Origin: Streptomyces bungoensis
Lineage (GTDB): Bacteria; Actinomycetota; Actinomycetes; Streptomycetales; Streptomycetaceae
DNA: 64,000 nt
Reading direction: 5' to 3'
Assembly (NCBI RefSeq): GCF_001514215.1
Contig: NZ_KQ948851.1
Coordinates: 677,434 to 741,433, forward strand
The position numbers and the translations under genes are program-made. This document shows, in pieces, positions 8,334-16,719 of this stretch (its first letter is position 1; every line of letters starts with the position of its first letter). Under the pieces are notes generated by a model. That model saw only the letters and a list, made by a program, of their open reading frames with translations, was not told where the DNA came from and did no database searches.

Positions 8334-8930
8334 TCAGCGGGTGCGACGGCGGGCCGCAGGCGTGGTCGGTGAGCCGGGGGCGGCAGCTGACGGGCGGCGG
8401 GGAGCGGGAGGGATGTCGGACGGCGTGGGGATGCCGAGGTCGACGCGGACACTGAGACCGTGGGTGTAGGCGTGGGTTTCGGCAGCTGTCACAGCGCCGA
8501 GCAGGCGGCGCTCGTCTAGTCCGTCCGGCGGCCGATAGGAAGAGCCGTTCGGGGTGAAGCCGTGCCGTTCCAAGAGGGAACGGGCGGCGGCGGTCCTGGC
8601 CGTCACCGCCACGGTGCCGTCACAGAAGTGGAAACGAATCTCCGGATCGGCGACGGGACTGCCGGGGCTCCAGCGGGTCGTCCAGCAGAGATCGATCAGG
8701 TCGTGGGTGTGGGCCAGGAGCCCGTACATGGCGACCCCGGCGCGATCGTGCGCGTCCTGGGCAGTGCCCGGGGGGAGCAGGTAGAGCGTGCGGCCGAGGT
8801 GCTCGCGGGCGAGGAACCCGGCCTCGGTCAGCAGCCGGTCGGCATCGTGGATGCGGCGGTTGATGATGACGAAGGTGTGCCCGTCGTCGGTGGACCCGAT
8901 GAACACATCGGGGATGTCCAAAAGAGACAC
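8334..8930 (-). CDS. Conserved element protein of unknown function
   Basis: 198 residues from GTG at 8930, opening SLLDIPDVFIGSTDDGHTFV. Mixed alpha/beta, with a C-terminal RRPSAAAP-type disordered tail as in its neighbours. The frame stays open and GC3-rich for another ~110 bp upstream without a canonical start, so the true N-terminus may be longer. Two CHC-like residues occur at DLCWTT and FHFCDG but no clear metal site. Not recognised. Confidence 0.62.
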   Translation of the reverse strand: MSLLDIPDVFIGSTDDGHTFVIINRRIHDADRLLTEAGFLAREHLGRTLYLLPPGTAQDAHDRAGVAMYGLLAHTHDLIDLCWTTRWSPGSPVADPEIRFHFCDGTVAVTARTAAARSLLERHGFTPNGSSYRPPDGLDERRLLGAVTAAETHAYTHGLSVRVDLGIPTPSDIPPAPRRPSAAAPGSPTTPAARRRTR

Positions 8931-9111
8931 GGTGGTCCAGGGGATCGGGGAACGGGATCTGGTGGCTGTTTCAGCGGGCCCGGCGAGCCTGCACGTGGTG
9001 GTACCGCGCCTGCCGAGCGGGACGGCCGCGGCGATGACCGCGTCCAGCGCTGCTGACGGACGTCATGTCGTCGCGTTCGTGGGATGCATAGGTGCCGATG
9101 AGCGTGTCTTG

Positions 9112-9570
9112 TCAGGGCGCTTGCCACAGTGTGCGAGCGATCTGCGAGGTTCCGCGGTCCGTCCGCGGCCGGGACGGCGTGTGCCAGCCCGGCCTTGGAG
9201 GACGGTGGGCCAGGACGCGCCACCCCGCGCCGCGCAGCGAGGCTCCGCTCTCCCCTGCCTGCGTATAGGTGATCAGCCGCCGGTATCCGAGCGCTTTGGC
9301 CGCTCTCCAAGCAGCTCCGTAGAGCAGGGAGTTGGCGTTGCGTGTGCCGTCACTGGCGGTGCGGGTGACTTCGAGGGTGGTGCCGTCGTCCAAGTGGCGG
9401 GCGACAGGGCGGCCGACCACGGCCACGGCGCGCAGGATGTTGGGCTCGTCGGCGGCACCGAGGGAGAAGATCTGTCCGGCGGGCGGCGGGTGGTGCCGGT
9501 GCCAGAGGCGGACGAACTCCTTGGCGTCCCGAGAGCGGACGGGCACCAGGTGCAGGCGCGATTCGCTCAC
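9112..9570 (-). CDS. XF1762-family protein (GNAT-like)
   Basis: 152 residues from GTG at 9570, overlapping the coupling-protein stop by GTGA. Sequence features match the XF1762 family often found on mobile elements: opening HLVPVRSRDAKEFVRLWHRH, then VAVVGRPVARHLDDGTTLEV, NANSLLYGAAWRAAKALGYR, and ITYTQAGESGASLRGAGW. The layout resembles an acyltransferase (GNAT) fold. Enzymatic activity is not established; its position directly after the VirD4-like gene suggests co-expression with transfer functions. Confidence 0.75.
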   Translation of the reverse strand: MSESRLHLVPVRSRDAKEFVRLWHRHHPPPAGQIFSLGAADEPNILRAVAVVGRPVARHLDDGTTLEVTRTASDGTRNANSLLYGAAWRAAKALGYRRLITYTQAGESGASLRGAGWRVLAHRPPRPGWHTPSRPRTDRGTSQIARTLWQAP

Positions 9571-11360
9571 GCGGCGGGCCCGAAGTCGGACTGGACCGGT
9601 GCGTGCTTGGCGATGGCCCGGGCGGTGATCGCCTTGGATGCGCGGTCGGACGCCGCGGACAGTTCTGCCGCGCCGGGCTCTTGGTACCACGGGCGCAGGT
9701 CGAGCATGGCGGCGCGCAGACCGGTGGCGAAGCAGAGGGCCGTGCCCTTGGGCAGGGCGCGGATCTCGTCTGCGGGAAGGATCCGCTGCTGTCGCATCGA
9801 CACCGAGGTCGACTTGCCGGACTCGGAGTGCGAGGTCGAGGTGGTCTCGACGTCGTGGTCGCCGATCAGGCGGGACAGCTTGTCCGCGAAGTCGGGGTCG
9901 TCGATACCGGAGCCGATGACCTTGACGGTAGAGGCGGACCACATGGCGTCCATGCCGGCGTCCCCCCAGACCTTCTGGCCCTGGCGGTAGGACTGCAGGA
10001 TCGTGATCGGGATGATGCCGCGCGACCCGAGGTGCGAGTACAGGTCCGGAAGGTCCGAGATCTTGCACACGTTGGCGGCCTCGTCGAGGATCGCGAGCAT
10101 GGGCGGGTCGAGGCGTCCTCCGGCTCGTTCGGCCTGGGCGGTCGCGGCCCGCATCACCGAGTCGGCGCACGCCGCGATCAGCGCCGAGGCTCCGCCTCCG
10201 CCGTCCTTGCTGAGCAGGAAGAGGGTGTCGGTGGAGGTGACGAACTCGGACGGCCTGAACTCGGGGACGTTCTTCTGCGGGGTGACCCAGGCGGCGATCT
10301 CGCTGTTGAGCAGCGCGGCGGCGTACTGGCGGGCGGTCTCGTAGATGCCGTCCCTGGTTTCCGGCGGTCCTTCCACGGTGCCCTTGAGTTGGGCGGCGAT
10401 GGCGGTGAATCCGTGGTCGCGGAGGATGTCGAGCGGCGTGCGGTCGGCGGGGAAGGCTAGCCACTGCATGACGTCGGTGATCGGCCCCTCGTCCAGGGCC
10501 GCGGCGAGGAAGAGCTGGGCGAGGATGTTGGATCCGGCCTTGGACCAGAAGTCGCCCTGCTGGGAGCCGTCCACGGAGGCGGCGAGGAAGTGGCCGGCCA
10601 GCCGCCCGGCGCCGTCGAGGGTTTTGGCGTCCGCCAAGGGGTTCCACCACATCTCGCGTGCGGCGTGCGCGATCTGCTGCGGGTCCATCGACCACACCCG
10701 TCCCACCGCGGCGCGGGCGTCGTAGGTGGCGGTGAACGCATCGCCGGCGGCCTTGTTCGAGGTCAGCAGGACCGGGCCGGGCGCGGCGAGGATGGAGGGG
10801 ATCGCGAGCGAGGTGGTCTTGCCCGAGCGGGGCGCCATGATTGCGACGGCCACGTCCTCGTAGCCCATGCGGATCTCCTGCTTGGTGCCCTGCAGGTTGC
10901 CGAGGAGGATGCCGGTGTCGCGGGCCTCGATGTGCTTGGCGTCCTTCAGGCTCGGGCGCAGGGAGCGGGCCTTGTCGGTGATCGCCTTGGCCATCATCGG
11001 TTCGATGTCCCGGGCCTTGGCCATGCCGGTGATCTTCTTCTTCCGGCCGCCGCTGCGGTTCTTGTGCCGGGCCCACAGGATGCCCGCTGTTGTCCCGAGG
11101 GCCAGGAGGAGGAGAACGGGAACGATGCGTGCCCCGATCAGCAGGGATGTTTCTCCCGCGTGGGGCCAGAGGCGCTGGGGGTGGAGCAGGGCGGTGGTCG
11201 GCTGGTACGGCGCCCAGCCGCCTCCGGTGAGGTAGGCGGTGATGTTGCCGGACAGCCAGGCGAGGTGGGACAGGGGGACGACGACGGCCGCGACTCCGAT
11301 CAGGAGGCGCAGGACGATGTCGTACCCGTCGGTGGAAGTGTTGGAGGAGGTGGGGGGCAA
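9567..11360 (-). CDS. VirD4/TraG-type type IV coupling ATPase
   Basis: 597 residues from TTG at 11360 (GGAAGG upstream). The N-terminus has two membrane segments (about 20-50 and 85-110). The cytoplasmic ATPase follows: Walker A APRSGKTTSLAIPS at about 173, Walker B MLAILDEAANV at about 417, and the TraG-like segments FWSKAGSNILAQLFLAAA and ILQSYRQGQKVWGDAGMDAM. It would bind relaxase-bound plasmid DNA and feed it into the mating channel, working with VirB4 (28327) and the VirB6/VirB8-like proteins upstream. GTGA overlap with the XF1762-family gene. Confidence 0.9.
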   Translation of the reverse strand: MPPTSSNTSTDGYDIVLRLLIGVAAVVVPLSHLAWLSGNITAYLTGGGWAPYQPTTALLHPQRLWPHAGETSLLIGARIVPVLLLLALGTTAGILWARHKNRSGGRKKKITGMAKARDIEPMMAKAITDKARSLRPSLKDAKHIEARDTGILLGNLQGTKQEIRMGYEDVAVAIMAPRSGKTTSLAIPSILAAPGPVLLTSNKAAGDAFTATYDARAAVGRVWSMDPQQIAHAAREMWWNPLADAKTLDGAGRLAGHFLAASVDGSQQGDFWSKAGSNILAQLFLAAALDEGPITDVMQWLAFPADRTPLDILRDHGFTAIAAQLKGTVEGPPETRDGIYETARQYAAALLNSEIAAWVTPQKNVPEFRPSEFVTSTDTLFLLSKDGGGGASALIAACADSVMRAATAQAERAGGRLDPPMLAILDEAANVCKISDLPDLYSHLGSRGIIPITILQSYRQGQKVWGDAGMDAMWSASTVKVIGSGIDDPDFADKLSRLIGDHDVETTSTSHSESGKSTSVSMRQQRILPADEIRALPKGTALCFATGLRAAMLDLRPWYQEPGAAELSAASDRASKAITARAIAKHAPVQSDFGPAA

Positions 11361-11394
11361 AGAGTTACGTGCCTTCCGGGCGGGGGCGGGGCAT

Positions 11395-11766
11395 TCAGCG
11401 GCTGCGGCTGTTCCTGGCCGGCGGCTGGCGCGGCGGGCCTGGAGTTGCCGGCGGGACGTCGCTGAAGGCGGCGATGAGTTCGACCGGGGTGCGGGCGCCG
11501 AAACTCGCGTACCAGGCGGGCCGGTCCGCCTCCGCCGCATGGTTGAGGTTCCACCACTGTCCGTCGGGGTCGGGTTCCAGGCGCAGGAGGGCCTTCTGGT
11601 CCGGGCTGGAGAGCAGGACGCGGGGCATCAGCGGGTCGTTACCGTGGCTCCAGCCGCAGGCACGGTGCAGGGGGACGGTGATCCAGGCGGGGTCGCCGCC
11701 GCCGGCCAGGTGGCGCGGCGTGATGAAGTCGACCTCGACGGTCTCGGGAGTCGAGGGCGTGCTCAC
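11395..11766 (-). CDS. Short DUF317 protein
   Basis: 123 residues from GTG at 11766, overlapping the upstream stop (GTGA). A single DUF317 unit: DFITPRHLAGGGDPAW, then ALLRLEPDPDGQWWNL and PAWYASFGARTPVELIAAF. About the minimal size for one domain. Lies between the coupling ATPase and a helical unknown. Confidence 0.78.
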   Translation of the reverse strand: MSTPSTPETVEVDFITPRHLAGGGDPAWITVPLHRACGWSHGNDPLMPRVLLSSPDQKALLRLEPDPDGQWWNLNHAAEADRPAWYASFGARTPVELIAAFSDVPPATPGPPRQPPARNSRSR

Positions 11767-12287
11767 TTCCGTGCGGCAGCTCGCCGGTCGGGCGCGGTGG
11801 CCGGGGCCGGTGTCGGTGTGGGAGCCAGGGGTGAAGGGGCTTTGCGGGCGGCCGTGTTGATCTCGCGGAGCGCCTTGCCGTGGGTGGCCCAGTCGTCGAG
11901 GTAGCTCCACGATTCGGCGTGATGTGCGGCGAGTGCGTCGTCGAAGTCCGGGGTTCCGGGCTTGGCGGTGGCGGGGAGGGCGTCGCGGGTGACCAGCCAT
12001 TGCTCGTGCAGTTCGTCGAGTCGGTCGAGGGCGTCGCGCAGGACGCCCAGCTGGTAGACCCAGCGGCTCTGCACGTTGGTCTCCGGCAGGTGGGCCAGTT
12101 GCGTTTCGGCCGTGGCCAGCAGGTGACGGGCGCCGTACCGGAGTGGCTCGAATGCCTCGGCGGTGTCGGCGTCGCGCTGGCTCGCGCGCCTTCCGTAGGC
12201 GTGGTCGTCGTAGGGCCATCCGTCGAGGTCGGTGTGCTCGTCGGAGTAGGCGTCCCAGGCGTCGAGGATCTTCTTGCTGTCGCTCAC
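11763..12287 (-). CDS. Helical protein of unknown function
   Basis: 174 residues from GTG at 12287. Acidic, helical N-terminal two thirds (KILDAWDAYSDEHTDLDGW, then a Leu-rich helix VLRDALDRLDELHEQWL); Pro/Ala tail. Translationally coupled to the short DUF317 gene. Family not recognised. Confidence 0.68.
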   Translation of the reverse strand: MSDSKKILDAWDAYSDEHTDLDGWPYDDHAYGRRASQRDADTAEAFEPLRYGARHLLATAETQLAHLPETNVQSRWVYQLGVLRDALDRLDELHEQWLVTRDALPATAKPGTPDFDDALAAHHAESWSYLDDWATHGKALREINTAARKAPSPLAPTPTPAPATAPDRRAAARK

Positions 12288-12361
12288 GTAATGGTCGAGG
12301 TGGCGGAGGAGGTCGCGGTGTGCGCGGTGATCGGCGGAAATGGGAAAGGGGTCCTGTCGGT

Positions 12362-13192
12362 TCAGCGACGGGCGGCCGGCTGGGCGGTGTGGGCCGGCGC
12401 CGGGGTCGGTGCGGGTTTCGTCTGCTGCCTGCGGGCGGAGCGTGCCCGGGCACGGAGCGACTCGATACGGGCGGTGTGGGCGTCGACCACCTGCTGCGGG
12501 CGCAGCGGGCTGGGCTCCTGCACGGCGCTGTAGTGGCCGGTGCGGTCGTACATGCCGCGCTGGAGCGGGCTGCGGTCGGCCAGCGCGGTGAGGAACGATC
12601 CGACGTGGTGGGCGGGGACGTCCTCGTCGAAGTAGGCGTGCCAGATGCGCGGGCCGGGGAACTGCCCGTCGCCGGGCTCGCAGGTCTCAACGTGCCAGGA
12701 CGACCGGCCACTGAATTCGCTCAACGGGCGCAGTTCGATGTGGCACATGGAGTCCGGCGAGCGCGCCGTACCGTCCGAGTCGCGGTGCCAGCCCGCCGAG
12801 GTCACCGGTTGCCACGGGTCTGGCTGTTGTGGCGGCGGGGCGATGAGGGCATCGGTGAAGCCGGCGAAGACCTCGGCTGGCACGAGTTCACCGAACTCGG
12901 CGTACCAGCCGGGCTCGGTGTCGGTGGGCTCGGCCCGCAGCCGCCACCATGCAGAGGTGGCGGACTGCGGGTCGAACTGGAGGCTGTGGCGAAGGTCGGG
13001 ACTGCGCAGGACGATCTCGGCACTCAAAGGGTCGGAGACGGCGCTCCATCCGGCGGCGGCCAAGCCGTGGGTGACGTGGCGGGCATCCCCGGGGCCGGCG
13101 AGATGGCGGGGGCTGGTGTCGAAGGGGATCCGCCAGGCGTGCTTGTCGGCGAACCCGGCGAGCTGCCGTTCGCTCAGCGGCACCGACCGCAC
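12362..13192 (-). CDS. DUF317 protein with two domain copies
   Basis: 276 residues from GTG at 13192 (an alternative GTG lies 9 nt inside). First DUF317 unit about 28-120 (FDTSPRHLAGPGDARHVTH, ending PGWYAEFGELVPAEVFAGF), second more diverged about 125-215 (SSWHVETCEPGDGQFPGPR, IWHAYFDEDVPAHHVGSFL). Ends in a basic Gln/Arg and Pro/Ala tail. Overlaps the upstream gene by 19 nt. Confidence 0.78.
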   Translation of the reverse strand: MRSVPLSERQLAGFADKHAWRIPFDTSPRHLAGPGDARHVTHGLAAAGWSAVSDPLSAEIVLRSPDLRHSLQFDPQSATSAWWRLRAEPTDTEPGWYAEFGELVPAEVFAGFTDALIAPPPQQPDPWQPVTSAGWHRDSDGTARSPDSMCHIELRPLSEFSGRSSWHVETCEPGDGQFPGPRIWHAYFDEDVPAHHVGSFLTALADRSPLQRGMYDRTGHYSAVQEPSPLRPQQVVDAHTARIESLRARARSARRQQTKPAPTPAPAHTAQPAARR

Positions 13193-13530
13193 CCCGGCTC
13201 ACTCGCGGCGGCGCTGCCGATCACCTTGCGCAGCTCGTCCAGGACGTAGTGGAGCATGTACTGGTCGGTCTGCACCCACGCCGCGGCACGCAGCTCGGTG
13301 ACCAGATCACTGATCTTCTCGCTGCGCGGTGTGTTCGGGTGGCTCTGTACGGCGCGGGCGAGGGCGCGCAGGGTGTCGCCGAGTTGGATGGGCAGGCCGG
13401 TGTATTCGTCGAGGAGGGGCTCGACGAGAGCGAGCGCCTCCTCGGGGTCGGGGTTCTCGCGCAGGTATTCGGTGAGGCGGCACAGGGTGTCGGTCGCGGC
13501 GCGGATGGTGTCCGGGGTGAGTGCGGGCAT
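13174..13530 (-). CDS. Small helical protein of unknown function
   Basis: 118 residues from ATG at 13530 with GGAG nearby upstream. Mostly helical: IRAATDTLCRLTEYL, EALALVEPLLDEY, LGDTLRALARAVQSH, then KISDLVTELRAAAW and ending GCGRCR. Overlaps the downstream DUF317 gene. Not recognised. Confidence 0.68.
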   Translation of the reverse strand: MPALTPDTIRAATDTLCRLTEYLRENPDPEEALALVEPLLDEYTGLPIQLGDTLRALARAVQSHPNTPRSEKISDLVTELRAAAWVQTDQYMLHYVLDELRKVIGSAAASEPGCGRCR

Positions 13531-13559
13531 CGGTCTCCTCGGGGTGGTGGGTGTCGTGG

Positions 13560-14363
13560 TCAGCGGCGGGTTCGTGTGCCGTCGGCGGCAGCGTGGGCGC
13601 GGGCGGTGGTGCGCGGCCTGGTGCTTCGGGCGCTGTTGCGGGCCCAGGTGGCGGCTCGGGCGGCCGTGATGCGGGCCTGTTGCCAGGCGCTGAGTTGGGA
13701 GGGCTTGACGGATACCGACCAGGTGCGGATCTGCGCGCTGTGCGGGACGCGTCCGCGCGGGCGCATCACGGGGTCGGGGCTGGCGAGTTCGGTGGAGAAG
13801 GCTTGCACGAGGTACATCGGGGTGTTCGGCGTGAAGTGGGCCGTCCAGCCGTTGCCCTGTTTGTCCTGCGCTCCGGTCCACCACATCGCCGTGCCGTCGG
13901 GGTTCTGGCGGTACTGCATCCAGGCGGTGCCATCGGGGCTGGTCGCCACGTAGTGCTCGCCCTCGAAACGCGTGTGCCAGTTCTGCTCCTGCAGCGGAGC
14001 CCAGACGTTGGGGGCGTGTGCGGAGCGGGGACGGGTGAGGGCGTCGGTCAGGCCGGCGACGATCTCCACCGGGGCCTGACGGGCCAGGTGCGCCGACCAC
14101 TCGCCGCTGGCCCCGTCTGCCCGGCCGTGGATGGTCCAGCCGCCGGGAAGGACGTAAGGGTCGTAGGCGACGCGGACGGTCCGGTCCGGGCTCTCCATGA
14201 ACAAGGGGCCGCCGGTCTTGGACTTGTCCCGCCAGCCCGAGGCACGCAGGAACTCCGAGACGTGCCGGACGTCGCCGCCGCCTGCCAGGGCACGGGGCTG
14301 GACGAGGTAGTGCTGCTCGGCCTGCTCGCCGGGCCCCCAGCCCTGCCACTGCTTCTTCTTCAC
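13560..14363 (-). CDS. DUF317 protein with two domain copies
   Basis: 267 residues from GTG at 14363, overlapping the upstream stop (GTGA). Starts VKKKQWQGWGPGEQAEQHYL; first unit has PRALAGGGDVRHVSEFL and GEWSAHLARQAPVEIVAGL, second has FEGEHYVATSPDGTAWMQY and GWTAHFTPNTPMYLVQAF. The tail is strongly basic (Arg/Ala), suggesting nucleic-acid contact. DUF317 function unknown. Confidence 0.82.
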   Translation of the reverse strand: MKKKQWQGWGPGEQAEQHYLVQPRALAGGGDVRHVSEFLRASGWRDKSKTGGPLFMESPDRTVRVAYDPYVLPGGWTIHGRADGASGEWSAHLARQAPVEIVAGLTDALTRPRSAHAPNVWAPLQEQNWHTRFEGEHYVATSPDGTAWMQYRQNPDGTAMWWTGAQDKQGNGWTAHFTPNTPMYLVQAFSTELASPDPVMRPRGRVPHSAQIRTWSVSVKPSQLSAWQQARITAARAATWARNSARSTRPRTTARAHAAADGTRTRR

Positions 14364-14743
14364 CGGCGCCGCCGGACCACGAGCGGTGCGGGCACTGGGC
14401 GCTTCGCCTCGGTGGTGGCGGGCTGGGTGCTGACGTGCGCCAGGGCGTCCTTGTGTTCGTCCAGGTCGAGGGTGATGTCGTGCAGTTCGTTCGAGGCACG
14501 GCCCAGAGCGAGCCACACCTCCGCGGGGAGCGCGCCGCGCTCTGCCTGGTCCTTGGCGAACACGCTTCCGGTGGCGACGAGGTGAGTGACGCCGCCGAGG
14601 ACTCCGGCGTCCGGGTCGAGAACGCGGGCGATGACCTGCGCGGCCTGGGGCGGGGGAAGTTGCGAGAGGTGGTCGGCGAGCTGACCGAGCTGGCGGGTGA
14701 TTTCGTCGGCCAGTCTCACCGGATAGGGGGCGGGGTGGGACAT
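14360..14743 (-). CDS. Small protein with the element's recurrent helical domain
   Basis: 127 residues from ATG at 14743 with CGGAGGAGC just before it. The segment around residues 17-65 (ITRQLGQLADHLSQL, VIARVLDPDAGVLGGV) aligns by eye with segments in the 16005 and 26462 genes, which share an A-A-x-I-L-x-x-x-x-P-x-D-G-x-L-x-x-L pattern. Ends PLVVRRRR. Function unknown. Confidence 0.7.
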   Translation of the reverse strand: MSHPAPYPVRLADEITRQLGQLADHLSQLPPPQAAQVIARVLDPDAGVLGGVTHLVATGSVFAKDQAERGALPAEVWLALGRASNELHDITLDLDEHKDALAHVSTQPATTEAKRPVPAPLVVRRRR

Positions 14744-14765
14744 GCTCCTCCGGGGCGGTGAACGG

Positions 14766-15224
14766 TCAGTGGTGGTGGCGCTGCCCGACGCGCTGTGACT
14801 CGGTGAGGACGCCCTCCGGGCGGGCGCCGGTCAGCGGGGAGGTGTGGTCGGGACCGGTCGGTATGCAAGCGCGCAGATAGCGGCGGAACAGGGCTGTGGC
14901 GAGCCGGGGCTTAAGCCGGTTGCTGATCGGTGGGGGTGTGCGGGGTGCTACGGGTTTCTCCGGGAGTCGGGCGGTGTGCTGGGCGGCCCTGGCGGGGTGC
15001 CGGGGCCGCCCGGGCGTCTTACAGGGGGTACGGCGGGCCGGTGCGGAGCGCGAGGGGGTGCCGGCCGGTGTGGGTTGCTGCGCGGCGGGACGGGCCGCTC
15101 TGGTGCGGAGGCCGTGCATGGCCCGCCGGTAGGTGGCTTCGTCGAAGACGCCGGGCGTGCACTTGACGTCATGACCGGTCAGGAGCAGGGAGGGGATGCC
15201 CAGGTCGGCCTCCGCCTGGTTCAT
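14766..15224 (-). CDS. Basic, low-complexity protein of unknown function
   Basis: 152 residues from ATG at 15224, overlapping the upstream stop by 4 nt. The N-terminus (QAEADLGIPSLLLTGHDVK) is ordered-looking; the rest is rich in Arg, Pro, Ala and Thr, ending in GQRHHH. Possible DNA-associated protein; low-complexity composition makes this less certain. Confidence 0.55.
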   Translation of the reverse strand: MNQAEADLGIPSLLLTGHDVKCTPGVFDEATYRRAMHGLRTRAARPAAQQPTPAGTPSRSAPARRTPCKTPGRPRHPARAAQHTARLPEKPVAPRTPPPISNRLKPRLATALFRRYLRACIPTGPDHTSPLTGARPEGVLTESQRVGQRHHH

Positions 15225-15979
15225 CGAGTCCTGGCGGTTGGCGTACGGGTGCCGGACGGGGTCGGCGGCATGGATGCCGGGGCTGAGGTAGGCGCGGTTC
15301 GTCCGGCGGGGTGCTGGAGGGCGGTACCGATGCCGAGCGCGTCGAGGCGCGGGCCGATCTCGCGCAGGGCGCGGGCCTGGACCTGGGTGTCGTCACCACC
15401 CAGGCGGTAGATGCCGCTCTGCGGGTCCTGGATGAAGCCGTGGGCGACGAGGATCGTGCCGGCCCGGTCGTCGGCGGGGGCGGTGGCGACGCTGCCGTCC
15501 GGCTGCCAGGTCAGGACGATCCGGTCCGGCTGGGAGGGCTGGATGCCACCCAGGGCGTTGTGCCGGACCTGTGTGAGCGCACGGTCGTAGCGGGCGAGCA
15601 GATCGCCAGCGACCTGCTCGGCACTCAGGAACGGGTCGTCTGCCAGGGCGACGCCGTTGGGCTCAGGGACAGCCCGGTACGCCTCGTCGGGCAGGGCGCG
15701 CGGGGCGACGGCGGCGAGAAGGAAGCCGTCGCGTCCGTCGTGCCGGTCCAGGAGGACGAGCTGGGCGCCGTCGGGGCGGCTGAGGACGGCTGCCTGCGTC
15801 AGCGGGTGCTCGCCGAGGGAGGCGGCGACCAGGTCCAGGTCCCAGATCCGGTCGGCGAGTTCGGCGAGGTCGTCTTTGGCATCGGCTGTCAGGTGCGTGC
15901 TGGTCCAGGTATCGGGGAGTTCACCGGCGAGGACGTCGGCGTACGAGGCGAGGTGCTCGGAGGTGTCGTGGTCGTGCAT
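15221..15979 (-). CDS. Conserved element protein, paralogue of the 25658 gene
   Basis: 252 residues from ATG at 15979 with AAGGA 5 nt upstream. It shares an N-terminal half with the protein at 25658-26431: an L-P-x-TWTS segment, then AVPEPNGVALADDP (AEPNGIAVPKDP in the other) and LLARYDRALTQVRHNALG (LLPRYEQALRAVLNNA). The second half has HGFIQDPQSGIY-type strands also mirrored in the paralogue (HGFQYHPHQAAF). Not recognised outside these elements. Confidence 0.72.
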   Translation of the reverse strand: MHDHDTSEHLASYADVLAGELPDTWTSTHLTADAKDDLAELADRIWDLDLVAASLGEHPLTQAAVLSRPDGAQLVLLDRHDGRDGFLLAAVAPRALPDEAYRAVPEPNGVALADDPFLSAEQVAGDLLARYDRALTQVRHNALGGIQPSQPDRIVLTWQPDGSVATAPADDRAGTILVAHGFIQDPQSGIYRLGGDDTQVQARALREIGPRLDALGIGTALQHPAGRTAPTSAPASMPPTPSGTRTPTARTR

Positions 15980-16004
15980 GGTGTCCTTGGGCAGTTGCAG
16001 GGGC

Positions 16005-16706
16005 TCAGCGGCGCAGGCGGGTGGCACCGACGGGCGGCGGTGCCGGGGCCGGCAGTGCACGCGGCGGGGGTGGGCAGGCGCACACGGCGGAGCGTTCGGG
16101 CTCGTGGTCGGGCACCTGCTCGGCGCAGGGGCGGCGGCCGGGGTGAGGGGCGTGCCGGTCGGCCAGCCGTTCGCGGGTGTACGCGAGGTCGGAGTGGATG
16201 ACGCGGACGTATTCGTCGGCGAGGTAGCGCAGGCGCCGGGCGGTGTGCGGATCGGTCGCGTTGCCGAGTCCGTCGAAGAACTCCGCCAGAGCGCCGAGGG
16301 TTTCCTCCAACCCGGCGAGGATGCCGTCGTGGGGCGCGGTGAGTGCGGTGAGGATGTCGGCTGCCTCGGCGGTGTCGGTGGCTTCGCGCAGGCGTTCGGC
16401 GAGGTGGGAGACCGAGGTACCGAGCGTGGAATAGCGCGCGGGGCGGGCGTCGGTGTCGAAAAGTTCGTCGCAGTCGACGTGGTACCCGGCAGCCCGCAGG
16501 CGCGCTACGGCATCGGTGGCGAGACGGGACTCGTCGTCCTCGGTGAGGCCGGCGGGGGCGCGGTGGTAGGTCTCGTGGAGGCGGACGACCGCGATGAATC
16601 CCGCGCGCTGGAGAATGCTGTGTGCCTCCAAGTCGTCGCCGCGCGCGAGGAGTTCGCTGGAGCTCGAGTCGCGGCGGATGTCCATGAAGCGGCCGGTATG
16701 GGGCAA
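16005..16706 (-). CDS. Element protein with recurrent helical domain and Cys-rich tail
   Basis: 233 residues from TTG at 16706 (AGGAG 9 nt upstream). Residues about 95-180 form a helical domain (VSHLAERLREATDTAEAADI, APHDGILAGLEETLGALAEF) that is paralogous to parts of the 14360 and 26462 proteins. The C-terminal region contains scattered Cys (RRPCAEQVPDHEPERSAVC) followed by a Pro-rich tail. Function unknown. Confidence 0.7.
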   Translation of the reverse strand: MPHTGRFMDIRRDSSSSELLARGDDLEAHSILQRAGFIAVVRLHETYHRAPAGLTEDDESRLATDAVARLRAAGYHVDCDELFDTDARPARYSTLGTSVSHLAERLREATDTAEAADILTALTAPHDGILAGLEETLGALAEFFDGLGNATDPHTARRLRYLADEYVRVIHSDLAYTRERLADRHAPHPGRRPCAEQVPDHEPERSAVCACPPPPRALPAPAPPPVGATRLRR

Positions 16707-16719
16707 GAAGGCGTTGCTC

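Noticed and set aside
9112..11076. 654-residue minus frame
   Set aside because: Only its last part (9112-9570, XF1762-family) is real; the rest is an Arg/Pro-rich shadow of the coupling ATPase frame.
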